Source: Fomitopsis serialis
Lineage: Eukaryota; Basidiomycota; Agaricomycetes; Polyporales; Fomitopsidaceae
DNA: 64,000 bases
Direction: 5' to 3'
Assembly: GCF_022376445.1 (NCBI RefSeq)
Contig: NW_025955016.1
Span: 1 to 64,000, forward strand
This document shows positions 1 through 12,600 of the stretch, in pieces; the first letter of the stretch is position 1; every line of letters begins with the position of its first letter. Made by a program: the position numbers and the translations under genes. The notes beneath the pieces are model-generated. The model saw nothing but the letters and a program-made list of their open reading frames with translations. It searched no databases and was not told where the DNA came from.

Positions 1-294
1 CACCAGCACGTCCGCCGCGAAGTAGTATGCCTCAAACGTCTCGAGCGCGTACTCCTCGCCTGCGCGGATTTCCTGTGGATAGGTCAACCCGCGCTCAAGC
101 TCATCCGCGAACACCTTGTGCAGGTATCCAATCAGACCCGGCACGGCCCGCGCAGTCGCCAGGGTGAGGTGGTGGATCGTCAAGTGTGCATCCGGCGCAG
201 GAGTGTACTTGGAGGTTGGCTGGAGTCGCCAGCGCGTGGTTGGAAGAGGTCCTGCAGTCCGATTGGGAGTGAGGATCGCGCCGTATGCCGACAT
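1..294 (-). CDS. GNAT-family acetyltransferase, 5' part, cut by window edge
   Basis: This is the first 98 codons of exon 1, from an ATG at 294 read leftward to the window edge. The protein is almost identical to the first 98 residues of the complete GNAT gene at 49044-49998, including LTIHHLTLATARAVPGL and YYFAADVLV. The one clear change is IGYLHK for VEYLHK. No stop or frameshift is present in the visible part. The acetyl-CoA motif lies in a later exon outside the window, so the function is inferred only from the other copy. About 270 bp upstream are also shared with the other copy, in opposite orientation, so this gene forms the outer edge of the inverted duplication. Confidence 0.8.
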   Translation of the reverse strand, partial: MSAYGAILTPNRTAGPLPTTRWRLQPTSKYTPAPDAHLTIHHLTLATARAVPGLIGYLHKVFADELERGLTYPQEIRAGEEYALETFEAYYFAADVLV

Positions 295-3200
295 GGCTCC
301 AGTACTCGTATCCGACCAGGAAGTATGCGTCGGCGTGTGGTTTCCAACAAGTTCAAGCCGTCGAGTAGACTGTCGGTCGAGTCATGTCTCGCCCGTTACC
401 CTTAAACAGTATTGGCGATCCATGTTGACGGGGACGGTCCGGTGCCGGCAGCGGAGGCATTGTTTATAGACTATGAGTTTGCAGGGTCTCATGCTAATCG
501 TAATGGCACACCGATGCCACTCGAGTGAGGAAGCGCGACTGACTCGGTGAGGGTTGGGTGAAGGCATGATGCTGAAGGCGCCACTGGCTGGCAGTGCAGT
601 GTGGATGATGTGTGACACAATGGAGTGGATGGACGTATTACTTATAATAACGAGCGAAGCGCACTAATAGTGCCAAGGAGTCGCTTCGGAGGTCGCAGCA
701 CAGTCAAGCAAAGCATTTCATAGCTAACCTCGTAGCCATTTATTCCAGAAAATATCGCCGTTACACTGGTGCATTGTCCTGGAACTGAGAGCGGAACGCG
801 AACACGTGACAGACACAGACGCGAAGAGGAGTCGACGGCCGGACCAGCGACTATCATGCTCGAAACGTTGGACCTCGTGTATGCTTCTGGTAAATGCTCC
901 CGTTAGACTCCTCAATGAAATTTACGATGAGGGAGGGCAGGAGAACCACTCGAATGGGCTGAGAACTCGTCGGATTGAACTGTAAAACTTCAGACGCCGC
1001 CACGCCACTTCTTGCATGCAGAATCGGAACGTACAGTACTAACGCCACGAAGTTGCTTCTTGATGGCAGTCCCACAGACCCTGGGAGAACAGTGACGCAC
1101 AGCCAGTCACAAGTGTATTCGCTGGTCGCAGCGGATGTACCAATGGGTCTTCTGAGACACTCGCGTCCGCGCATCTACACCGCGAAATGAATGGCAGATA
1201 ATCAGAGCCCGCGCTCAAGAATGTTCCTGAAATGGACCCGAAAACGAGGCGCGAAGAGAAGTGTGTACATGAAAAATGCAGCGACGCATTGACTATGCAA
1301 CGCATAAGTTAGCAGCGGATACTCTTCATCACGAGAACAACGCACAAACGGCTTGTTTCAAGCTATCATCTTCGTTCAGGCTATGACTCCTGGGTCGGCC
1401 TCAATGGAATCCGAGAAGCCATCACAGTGGTTGTGTGCGGCACGATATCATTCCGGAGGCGCGCGACGAAGATGTCCTGGAATCAGGCCGCCCAGAAAGC
1501 AAAGCTGATCGGAGTGAAGATGCGAGGTTCGGCGTGCGCTCAATGGTGTCAAGCAAAGATGAGTCCTCGTACACGCTTAAACAAGATTATCAGAAGTATG
1601 ATCGAGTTGTCCGTGCAGACGGAAGGGACCATACCAATGACGGATGCCGGATAGAGGTATGACTATAAAACACGAGGCGACGAATCTAATGTGCTGTCCG
1701 CAGGTCGCTGGGGGACTCCGGACCAGAGTAACATACGCACAGGCGTGATACAATACAATAGAAGGGGGCAGCTACGAGGAGCATCCACACCGGTCATGAG
1801 CCCATCACATCCATCCACGCCGCGACTGGAAGTCGCCTGTGCATAAAGCCGTACGCCAATGTGCGGTGCGCAATGCCCGCCATGCCCTGAAGCAATGCAG
1901 TCACAAGGGTCAGACCGACGTCATCTGTGTTCCCGGGATGCACGCACAGCGAGGACTGAACCGTACCACAAATTCATGGCTCACGCAAAAGGCTTCTTGA
2001 CTGCTTCGCACAGCCTCACGGCGACCAAGTGAACAGGACATTGAAAGGGCCGCAATGCTGCGCCGATGACGCTACGAACGTCAACTTGACCATGCTCGTG
2101 GTTACATAACTGGCTGGCACCACGGTGGAGTACTAGCGAGTGGTCCCTGTGTACAGAATCTCGAAGCAGGTTCCATGCGTGTGTGATATCTGGACGATGG
2201 AAGATACCTCGGTACCTGTACAGACTACAAGGCGCTCTGACGCATCGGTCACGGAGTAGACCTTGCCTTCAGAAGACAAGGAGGGCGTACACGTAGACAT
2301 GCAGGCTGCCGTTCCATGGATCGAAACGATCACGATACACTGGATTCCTAAGGCATAGTGACTATTTGGACGCACCTGCTTCGTAATCGGCTCCGTCGCA
2401 CAAAGTGTCCGCTGACTTCGTGATGATCAGGGTGCGGACATTGAGACCACGAAACAACCACTAACATGTTGGGCTATGACTCGGAATTAGATATCGTGGC
2501 ACACGTAAACATTGCAATGGGAATCGTACTTACCTCAGTCGCTGACCCGCCGCGCAACTCTGCTGTTCTGCAGATGACAGAGGTAGTGTCGGCCATATCT
2601 TAGACCACCATGCAATCAGCGACGGGTTCGCCCAAATTTCCCTACCAACGATATGCATCAACGAATGTATGATAGCAATGTAATATATTCCAGGCGTACG
2701 GACACCTGCCTTCGAGTTGGTGGCAATGGCACTGTTGCAGAGACGTCTGATATGTACATGCGGTGGATCAGTATGATATGCTTCTACAGCGATGAAGACG
2801 TGACTTTTGATCTCTCCGCATGGCCCAGGCCCTACAAGAGACGCGTGAATGGGACGATTCATAGACGATTCTAACGGCCACACAGGAGACGTATGGTGGT
2901 GTGTATGCCTGACTGTACGTGGCAGTTCCCTAGCAATCACTCAGTCTGGCCGTGACTGGGATAGATCGCTTGCTGGCGCCGAGCTGCTATTCACGCCAAC
3001 TTCTTTCGGCGTTCAGTAACTGTCAACTGCAGCTATCATGGAACGTGGCCAGCAAGATCATCGCGACGCCTCGTTGTACTGACAATATCAGACGGTTTGG
3101 AGGCATTCCGATGGAAATTACACACGTATATCTCGTCCGGCTCTCCCAATGCCGTGACTAGGTAGTACGACTTGAGTACGACGGGAGCTTCGGACGACAT

Positions 3201-3544
3201 CCTATCTCACGCTCAGACCTGTGAGTTGTGCAGAAAACATGCAACATAGCTAAAGAGCTGAACAAAACATACAAAGCCGGTAGACCGCACTCACTTCGTC
3301 ATCCACCCTCCGAGTCAGTACGCCCGTTAGCATTCTCACTGTGCAAGCCTCTGCTTCATTGCGCAGAGATGCAAGATACTACGGCCATCCTTCGTATGGG
3401 TCGCAGAAGGCATTGCAGGCGAAGACCACGACATAACAGAGGGGATGAGAGCGTGAAGTTCAGGTTGAGGAAACAGCGTCAAGGCTGCGGCATGACTGTG
3501 ATAGATAACATCTATATTTGGCACTTAAGTACAGAAAGAACTGA
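295..3544. other. Gene-free stretch, proximal part duplicated at 48770-49043
   Basis: No reading frame here resembles a known protein; frames are short (136 codons at most) and overlap on both strands. The first 270 bases or so are the upstream region of the partial GNAT gene and match, inverted, the bases just before the intact GNAT gene, with several substitutions and small indels. From about 560 to 3544 I see no matching sequence elsewhere in the window, no long terminal repeats and no RNA gene. Confidence 0.5.
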
Positions 3545-3703
3545 CAGTAACATAAGTAGCACTAAGTAACAAGCATACCGTATTCGAAGCGGCGCCTAGG
3601 CAGCGCTTGTGTCTCGCAACCCTACCTTGGCGTGGTCGGGGACGACTGCGGCAGTGTACGCCTCCATGGCTCGGAAAACCAAGCTTTCAGCACGTCCAGC
3701 ATG

Positions 3704-6613
3704 ATGAGTGCCTCGACTTTACCGAACACCGCTGCGCTGGCAGGTCGTGTTGTTGCTCGTGCACGACACCGACAACCCTTGGGTCTCCGAACATCTCAAC
3801 ATGCGCGGTCGTACTCCCAACCACCTGTTCAACAAGGCCTGGCAGGCGAGGTGGATAGGAAGGAAGAATCTGACGCGTCCCAACGCCCTCCTTCGCGCGA
3901 TTCTGAGCCTCGCGCCAGGCCGGGAGGTTTCCCAACTTCGGGTTCGTCATTTGTCGACGCGGCAGCAACAGCTTTGATTGGTCTTGGAGCTGGTAAGTGT
4001 GCGCAATTGCTACCTATCTCCTCGAGCTCTGCCTATTTTTGAGAAAGGACTGGTATGATCCCTGACAAGAGAGTTACGCGGGACAGGAGCAGTGGCTGTT
4101 AGAACGATTCGAGTCTCGATTGGGAGAGCGAGTCGAGGACCTTGCCAAAGGTTAACCCTCGTGGTTTATCATGTCCAACTTTTCTCGCTCTGAGGCTCTG
4201 AGATCCTCTGAGGTGCTCGTCGGTGGCGAACGTGTGAGGATATCAGCCATGTCCGAGGCTGAATGTTCGCGGAGATGAGCTTGGGTGAGCTCAGGTGTAC
4301 TGCGTCGCGCTTTAACTCGGTGAACAGCCCATAGAAGACTGTCCTCTCCCCCACTTAAAAAGGTCTTCTTTAGGGTCTGCCTAGGGGAGACTAGTGAACA
4401 GCAGACGTTGCACTCTCCAAAGCCAACGGTTCGTTCATGTATGCCGACAAGGACATGGATAGTGGCAGTCGTCTCGACGCGATATTGGCTTCCCCAGGAA
4501 TCATGAAATATTAGAATGATCATCTGACAGCAGTGTCTAGTATTCTTCGGTGGTGTCGCCTACGTCGCCTGGTACAAAAAGAACGTCCTTGACAAGGTGA
4601 GGGCCTCATGCGCTCACATACAAAGAGACCACTTACTCAGACACCCCGTAGATCGAACTTGCGTTTGCGAGAGGCTACGACCCGGCCCTCGAGCTCGCAA
4701 GCAACCCACGCAAGCAGCACGACGCTGAAAACGATTACGTTCATTGGATGAAGCACGTACGCCGCCGAGAGCAGTCCTCACTTGACCGCATCATCAAGGG
4801 CGCCGAGGCTGGACAGTACTACCTGTTGCTCGGACCTAAGGTACGCGCTGATGTCGTGCGCATTTCACGAGAGGGTCAGAGTGCTGAGCGTGGGTCGTGC
4901 AGGGCACTGGCAAGGGCACGATGATGCTTGACGCGATGCAGGCGATCGAAGCCGAGGGTGTCGCTATGTGTGATGCGCACCCAGACCTGGAAGTCTTTCG
5001 TCTGCGTCTCGGCAAGGCGATGAATTATGAGTTCAACGAGGACACACAGACCAGTCTCTTTCAAAGGCGTGATCCGCGGGAAGGTCTGTCGACTCGATCC
5101 TCACGCGCTGGTTCATATTGATCGCACAAACTCGCAGCGGGGCCGTCCTTGGATATTGAACGAGGTCAGTCGAGTGCGTGTCTGCCTTGCGGCTCCGGTA
5201 GTCATATATTACGTCCACAGCGTTGAACAAGCTGGAGAAGGTCGCACTGCGATACGCACGAAGAACAGGCAGGCCTCTCGTTTTGATCTTCAACAACATA
5301 CATTTCTTCAAGAACGACGATGATGGGAGGCAGATGCTGCTGCAGATGCAGCAGCGCGCAGAAAGCTGGGCCGCTGCCGGTGGATGTTCCGCTCTCTTCT
5401 CATGCGCATCATTCCCGCTCACTCGTCTCGCCCAACAGGGATCCTGACGATGGTGTTCAGCAGGTATTCAATATGAAGCTTCATAGCTCTCCTCTGCTCA
5501 CATGCATTAGCGACGACTTCTGGCCATTTCTTGTCATGCGTAGGTCACTTGCATGATTGTCGTTGCGTGTATTCCTGACACTTCCTTCAGGTAAGACCGC
5601 CAGCAGAATGCAGGTGATCCTCCATTCCACCTCCAGCGCCAAATACACATTCTGACCGCAGCACTCCCTGTAGGTCGTGACGGTGTCCGACCTGAGCTTC
5701 AAGGACGCTCTGCGTGCCTCGGCACAGATGCGCCTGAACGCGAAACTCCCGACCGACTCAGAGGACCTCCACGACGCCGTGTCCATAGTGGGCGGACGGC
5801 TGTCGTACCTCGCGCAGCTCTCGAAGACCGCGAACATGCGCGAGCACGCGCAGCACATGCTGGATGTCGAGAAGGCGTGGCTGCTGAGTCTCATCGGCCT
5901 CATACCCGACTGTGACGACGATGTCATGGACGAGCAGAAGTGGAGCTCGTGCTCGTGGCTCCTCCTGCGCGAGTTCGTCAAGCAGCGGCGCGCGGACGAG
6001 CGCGAGCGTGCAGCGGCGCTTGCGGCCGGTGAGCTGTCGTCCGAGGGGCTGGACGAGCTGCCCCTCCCGAAGATTCCATACGTGAGTATCGCTCGTTTGG
6101 GCCTAGCTGTGTTGTCTGCTGACCTCGGCGTTCAGTATAAATGTCGTCAGATAATGACCAGGGCCGACTTTCTTGAAGGTGCGCCGTGCATGCGTGTCGT
6201 TCGCGGACTGCCAACTTAGCGTCCGCCAGACCTCGATCGTGCCAATGTCATAGCCATTGATGTGAGTAGTTCGCGGTTTCATGAGGGTCGGACGCTGATA
6301 CGCACTCCCGCCGGGTCCCAGACGAACCATGACGTTACGCCGGACTCCGTCCTGCTGCTGCAGGCGGCGCAGAAGGTCGTGGAGGAGGAAGGATTCGACG
6401 ACCTACTGGATGGCGTGCGGGCCCGAGTGGACGAGATCGAGAGCCTGCATCGCACGAGGGAGTTGACGGTGCGTTTCACTGCTGGCAAACACATCCGCCG
6501 CACGCATCCTTCAAGACGCTAATGAAACCTCTTTCCAGTTCAAAGACGTAAGCGTGGGTGATCGCATTCGACTTTCGGTGGACAAAGGGGGCGCGGTTTC
6601 GGTCACTGGCTGA
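3704..6613 (+). CDS. Mitochondrial-type AAA/P-loop ATPase, left copy
   Basis: Fourteen exons give about 560 aa: 3704-3992, 4541-4596, 4652-4840, 4903-5083, 5138-5164, 5221-5379, 5439-5463, 5511-5539, 5591-5613, 5674-6081, 6136-6178, 6230-6261, 6322-6468, 6539-6613. All phases agree and every junction is repeated in the right copy. The start is the ATG shared by both copies; this copy has an extra ATG one codon upstream. The N-terminus is rich in Arg, Ser and Ala with ARSYSQP at 34-40, typical of a mitochondrial presequence. A membrane segment follows at about 84-107. Walker A is GPKGTGKGT at about 176-184. The Walker B-like strand VLIFNNIHFF (about 268-277) carries NN where DE is usual. The rest is a helical domain. 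The substrate is unknown; a membrane-anchored mitochondrial ATPase is inferred. Confidence 0.82.
4247..4458. mobile_element. MITE-like 212-bp insertion in ATPase intron 1
   Basis: Intron 1 is 548 nt here but 334 nt in the right copy. The extra 214 nt or so fall almost exactly between CCATGTCC (4247-4254) and GGACATGG (4451-4458), an 8-bp inverted repeat. A core of about 50 bp (4346-4394) recurs at 48701-48752 upstream of the intact GNAT gene, so the sequence is dispersed. There is no coding capacity and no clear target-site duplication. A short non-autonomous DNA element is the simplest reading, but deletion from the right copy is possible. Confidence 0.4.
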
Positions 6614-9600
6614 TAGGCCTGCGTAGAACCACGATCCCGCGAGTATGTTCGGCCACACTACCCAACACCGCGTTCAGCGCAAGCATCGCAATGCGTTGAG
6701 GACGTGTTTCGGCCTAGTGCGTTCCATTCCCTATCTCGCTGAGCGGCTCGTCGCAACTTGGCTGTGAGTCGGACGCAGTACATGCATATCAGAGGTCCCA
6801 GCCATGCTTTCCCCGCATGAAGGGGTCGGAGAGGTCTATCATCCTGTCTCCGCGGGCCAGTGCGCGTCCGTTGATTGGTCCGTCGGCCGCTGATAGACGC
6901 AAGAAGGTCATTTCACGGCTCGATGCTGGGAGCGCGGATACGCTAGAACTCTCATGCTCTCGCGCGCCTCCTCCCGGCGAACTTTGCACTCGCGCTGGGC
7001 CGTCTCACGGTTGACTGCGAGGTGCAGCGACTGCTCCACGATTTGCACGCGCACTAACGTCCACTGGCGACTCTATAGTTTGCGTAGGGTGGATCTTCGC
7101 CTCCTGCATTATTGTGGGCTGAGGGCCTGACCTCCTCCAGCACTGAGCTGTACGTCCAAGTGCATCCCGTATCGTGCGTGAAACGCCTGACTGGGGGGAT
7201 CCCACATTCCTGTCCTCCGACGCATCGCGCACCTTGGGAGAGCTGGCAGAGCCGCTCGACGATTGGGCGGGGTTGGGTCTGTCCCCCTTACGCTGGACAG
7301 ATTGAACATTCACGTAGACGTCTGAGAAGATGTGCATGGGGATGTGAAAGACGAAACGCTGCGCCCGCGTCTAGCGATGGCGGAGGGTCGGAGCTCTTTG
7401 AAAGCATCCGCTGCCGAGGGTCAGCAGATTCCCTCCGCGGCTCTAGACTTGCTATCTCGTGGCGAGTAGCGCGTGCTGGCGAGTGACTTTGACGTCGTTT
7501 TATATGGTTCGTGTGCAGCTCAATCTCTAGTGAGCATGGCGATTTGACTAGTATACTCATTGTGCGTTCCACCGTCCAGCCGGGTTGGTCTGAGCGAACA
7601 ATGTAGAAGTGTGTCTACTCTCTAAGCCTCAGTATGAGAATGAAGAATGGAGTGCGAGCACGTCTACTAGTTCGATAGGACAGACTTCTGCGCTTCGTAG
7701 GCACGTTGATATCGTGGCCGCATCGACGAGGTTCCGTTTGCTTCCTGTACTAGCAGTTTATCCGAGTGGTTGATGAACCATCCGGTTTCATGGACGGCAG
7801 CACGCCGGCCATCTGAGTCTTTCCTCCTGGGTCCAAGTACAGCGCTAGTAGCTCCAGTGGAACAATAGACAACAATCGCGAGGTGAGATTCGTCGAAGTC
7901 GCATCATGAACAAGAACTGCCCGTTTCGGATACAAGGCAGTCTCCCTTCCAAGGAGAAGCATCGTATAATTGCTGAGGTGACCATCCGTGTCTCGAGTGT
8001 ATATCGTACTTGAAGTATGGGCACGTTGTTCGTGCCTGTGATGTTATGACCGGAGACGCCGCATACACCTAGAAGGCCACTTGCCCCAAGAGCGTACAGC
8101 ATTGGACGGTTGAACTTGAAGACGCATTCAATGCAAGTACCGAAGCGACCATGACAGCCACAGGAATGATGGACGGGCGCGTCGCTGATGGCAGACGCCC
8201 CAGCCAAGGCAATCCACCGCGCTACCAGACCAGAGCAAGTGAATGGCGTCATGAGGATGATCGTGGATGGTGGCGTTGGCGAGCTCGGGCCCTCGGGCAG
8301 GTCGACCAGTATGGCTTATCGATGTCAGGAACGCAGATATGGTGGCTAGTCGGGATCGACTCGCCACCGACTTCGAATTCACTGCGTAGCTTGCGGGGCA
8401 GCCAGCCCGAAGGAAGACACATATAGATGAAGAGCCCATCCGTACGGGAGCTCGTGGCCGCCTTCACTGGCTCTACAGTCGGCATACATACATGCATGCA
8501 TCGGGGTCACGCAGCTAGCCCCGTCTTCGCAGATCCTAATAACACAGGAGCAGAGCACCCTTCACTCCGCAGATCATGATCTTGTTATGGACCTCGGCAC
8601 GGGCGAAGTCCGAGAAGGAGGGGCCCTATCCGCGGCACGCCGAAGGCCACCTTCCCTCTCCGTTGTTGCCGTCTGTGAAGTTCAATAGCACGTACCATAA
8701 AGGATCCTAGCAATCCGAAGACATGCTCGCCCGCCTCCAATGCACGTTCCTGTATCGTAGATCCTGTCTTCTCCCGCGACATGGTCCGATAGGTCGAGTG
8801 CTTGGAGCGGGGAGGGCCTAGCAGCATGATCCGGCACCGACAGAACAAACGGGGTCCATAGCTTGCTCCTAGGGCGAAACTCGCGCGGGAGCCGTCGAGC
8901 TCTCCATTCTCAAGTCTGCGTGGATACGCCGCAGACATCCAAAGCCATGGCCTGCGCGTGATGCAGATGCACTAAGCATACCGATGAGGAAGGGCGATCT
9001 ACGGCGATAAGTCAGAGCATCGGGAAGATAGGGTAAATTTGGAATAGGGCGCACCGTTATGTAGAACACTGGGAGACAAACCTGGACCAGTCTCGCAAGT
9101 GACGTCAAGGTCCCGCTGAGCCTTCCGCGTCGCCAGCCTTGGCCTTGCATTGTACTTTCAAGATGCCAAGCGCGAGTCTGTGCTCGGCAAACGGCTGCGC
9201 CATGTGCGCGACGCGGACTCGAGGATACTCAACTCCCGTATTCCCGCGTCAGAGAGCGTACAGATTGCGGAGCTGACTGATCACCGTGTGAGGGCAGCAA
9301 AGCTTGAATGATAGCGGCTTAGTGTGAGCAACCTGACTGTGTGCGAAGAGGCAAACGCACCCATATCCTCGGACCGTCACGGGCACTGCTGCGTCGTTTC
9401 AGTGGAACGAGTCTGAGGATACGACAGACGCCTATCTGAAGCTTCAACCTGCCCCTTAGGACCAGTCCACGACACACCGAGACACTGTCGCTGTTATGAT
9501 CATTCGCAGTCGGCGTCGGATAACAACAGAAATGCTGTCCGACCCCACCGACACCTACCAATCCAGCGTCTATCAGCTGCAGGCGTTCCGTAGTGCCCAT

Positions 9601-12600
9601 GTACTAGGGCGCCTGAGGATAAATGAACGCCACCAGCCTGGCTCGGAAGTGTGAACGCTGGGAGTCTGAAATACCCGCCCTCGCGCCGTTTCATATAACT
9701 CTCGTGTCCACCACGCGCGCACGCGCGCACAGAACGGGTTCGCACGGCCGCGGAGGCCACCGCACCGCCTCGCAACTCAAAAAATGCTTCAGCACATTGC
9801 CTTCCCATTGCAAACGAGGGAAGATAGGCACGTACGGACAGTTCGACGCACAGACCAGGAAAATTTAGACGTACGAAGTGAATGGCGATCCGCCTGCGAG
9901 TGGAGTCGATTGTGATCTCGACGAATCATGGGGCAGATCTGCCCGTCGCACGTACGGGGTCAGATGCGGCGAACGTGGGCACCCCAGACCCAGGACCGAG
10001 CCCGTCCCTCGCCCTCGGAGCCAACACAGCTTCCACCCACTCTCCGGAGCAAGCGCGCAAAGTCGGGGTGCGGGGCCTATGCTCCGAACGCCCGCTATTC
10101 CAGTAAGGAAGGTCTGTATTGCTTATGTACTGCGGCATACTGGCGATATGAAGCTTCATTGTATTGAGGGTTAGCAAACCTTCTAAGGTGACATAGAACT
10201 CACATGTATCGATGGGCAGGATAGGGATGCGACTCCAGCCCTGCGTGCGATCTGAGCCTCAACGAAGATGAGTCTGGCTCGTGTCTCGTCTGACCGCGGA
10301 CGGAGACACGTCCGATGTTGAACGTTGAACGTTGAATCCGTTGCCGCCGGAGCATCCTTCAACGCTCTACGTCGCACAAACTCGGAAGCAAAATTTGCTC
10401 AGTGCGATGGACAGGTTGAACATATAGGAACGGATTGGTAATCGCACTCACTGACCAGTTTGCTTACCTTTTTCCTAACTCCATAATGCAGTGCGTCCGC
10501 TCTGCACTTCCGCGCCGGGTCATCTCGGTGGCGCACCATGGTCCGGTCGGAGGCAAAATTCATGAGTGTATGAGCGTCACGCCGTCACAGCCAGTGACTC
10601 GACGTGACTCTCCCCACCGCGGAGGCTGGGAACGAGGGTCTGGTGCAGCGTGTCAGTGGGGAAGACGAGGGTGGTGTCACTTGCCAGATGGACGAAGCCT
10701 ATATCGAGGGTCTGTACAACCCTTGACGCGGATCCATGTGACGATGTCAGAGGTGCATCTCACTTTGCCAGAGATGCCGTGAATAAGGAGTCATAAGTAG
10801 GGGTCGCGCTGATTCGTCGATCCGGGTCCAGAAACATGTCCAATGACCGGTGGAGGAGGGGAGGAAGTGCTGAACATTGATGATACCAACACGAACAGAC
10901 ATTTGTGGATAGGTACTGAGTCGCAAAGACTGTAGTCGGAACTGAGACATTGACGTAGACAGAGATCAAAGCAAGACTTACCGAATCCTTACGGCATGGG
11001 TGCATCAACCTGAGAGGGATGAGTCGGAGGCGAGTCGAACATCACGAAAAAGGTCTGTACTAGGCGCCTGTCAGACAGACCATCAGAAACCAGCCAACCC
11101 AACCGTGCAGAACGGGGTTATGACGGAAGGAACTGCATACGAGACGCCCTGTTTCCAACGAAGGGCCAGCGTTTGCAACAGAGATAGGCCTCGGATGTCG
11201 TCAGACGTTCCCACTGTATGCCCAGTGAGTAGCACAAACGAAACAACAACACTATGCGGGCGTTCTGAGACGGTGCTCGAAGTGCGTTGTGCTCCAGCGC
11301 GAGATGTCTAAATCTTCCACCGACACAACTCGGAGCGGCGCCCGCATGACGCAGGTGCGTTCAGTGAATCTTCGAGTGTGCAAAAGTCACCGTAGTGTGT
11401 CGCACGCCCGTCACAGAGCACCAGAGGCTTCTATCAACTCGCCGCCTGTTATACGCCGGGCAGGCAACGCGAAGATGAACTCGCATATCTTACGTACCCA
11501 AGACGCCGATATGAGAGTGGGACCCAGAGCCGTTAACAGCTCCCAGGCGGGTCCAAGGACGCGTTCCAAAGCACATCGCGTCCCCGTCCAACATGTGCAC
11601 GGTCCAGCTCGAAGCACATTGCGCGCGCCTGTCAGGGGAGATCGTGACATGTGGGCACCCAACAGCTCGAACAAACTGCCACATACCCGGGCGCGAATCT
11701 CGAAGCGAGCGACGGATCGGGCGCGGCGCGAGCTCACTGGCACTCGATCCCGATCATGGCGTTGGACAGTGCAGCGCAGCTCCGTCTCCGAGGCCGCCGG
11801 AGAGAGCGAACAATGGCGAGAGTGCCCTGTTCTGTGTGTGGGTGTGTCCATCATGCACAATATCATCGCTGTCCGCCGTGACATCGTGCATCAGCGTACA
11901 TAGAGGGCTGGCACGTCGGGTTCCAGTCGGGGATGTGGAGTGGGTCGAGCGTCGTGGACCGTGCGGTGTCCACATTGGTATGAGCAGTGGGTGGGCGCAG
12001 TGCGATGCAGTGGACGAGGTCGGACTTGGTCGAGCGTGACCGCCGCGGAGACCGTCGGGGTGATGGGACACTGGGAATGATCGTCAGCGACGTACATACT
12101 TGGCGTATTGCAAACACCACGGGAACGCATGAAACCGGACAAGGCAAGTATGCGAGGTGGTTATATTCGGAGAGTGGTTGCATGCGATAGTGATGAGACG
12201 TACGAGGATCTCCATACTGGACAGCAAGCGAGCCGCACTGGCATACTAATCACGATCCCGCTTTCCAATGAAGAGGCAGCGGCAAGAACCACAGACGTCA
12301 GTGCGTGCGCACCTCGAAGCATACCAGCTACCGCACATTATGCGAGGATGTCCGGTCCGCGAACAACGGCTGGACCTTCGACGAGCGTATGAGACCGCGG
12401 TCGGCCCCTGGCTGCACGCCCGTCATGCACAGCATCTCAGTCAACACTGAAGCATTGGAATGATGATGGTGGCGTCGCGCGACCCGGACTCGCACCAGAG
12501 ACTGCCCGTTTCGGGTCGCTGCCCAGTACGCCCAGCCGTTCGAACCCCCGAGCCACAGGCCCCGGCTTCGACGCCACCAAATGGACCAGATCGCACTCCT

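Noticed and set aside
7005..7337. 110-codon polar frame as a possible exon
   Set aside because: The right copy is altered by indels and shifts; at most a decayed exon.
9319..9600. 94-codon minus-strand frame nearly identical in both A copies, with two synonymous changes
   Set aside because: Only three differences in total, too few to infer selection; no start context or domain.
11289..11903. 204-codon open frame in the module A tail, and the opposing 157-codon frame
   Set aside because: The right copy has indels that break the frames, so they are not under protein-level selection.
12520..12580. tRNA-like GTTCGAAC string (also near 27370)
   Set aside because: The flanking bases do not form a T stem or acceptor stem; no tRNA fold.
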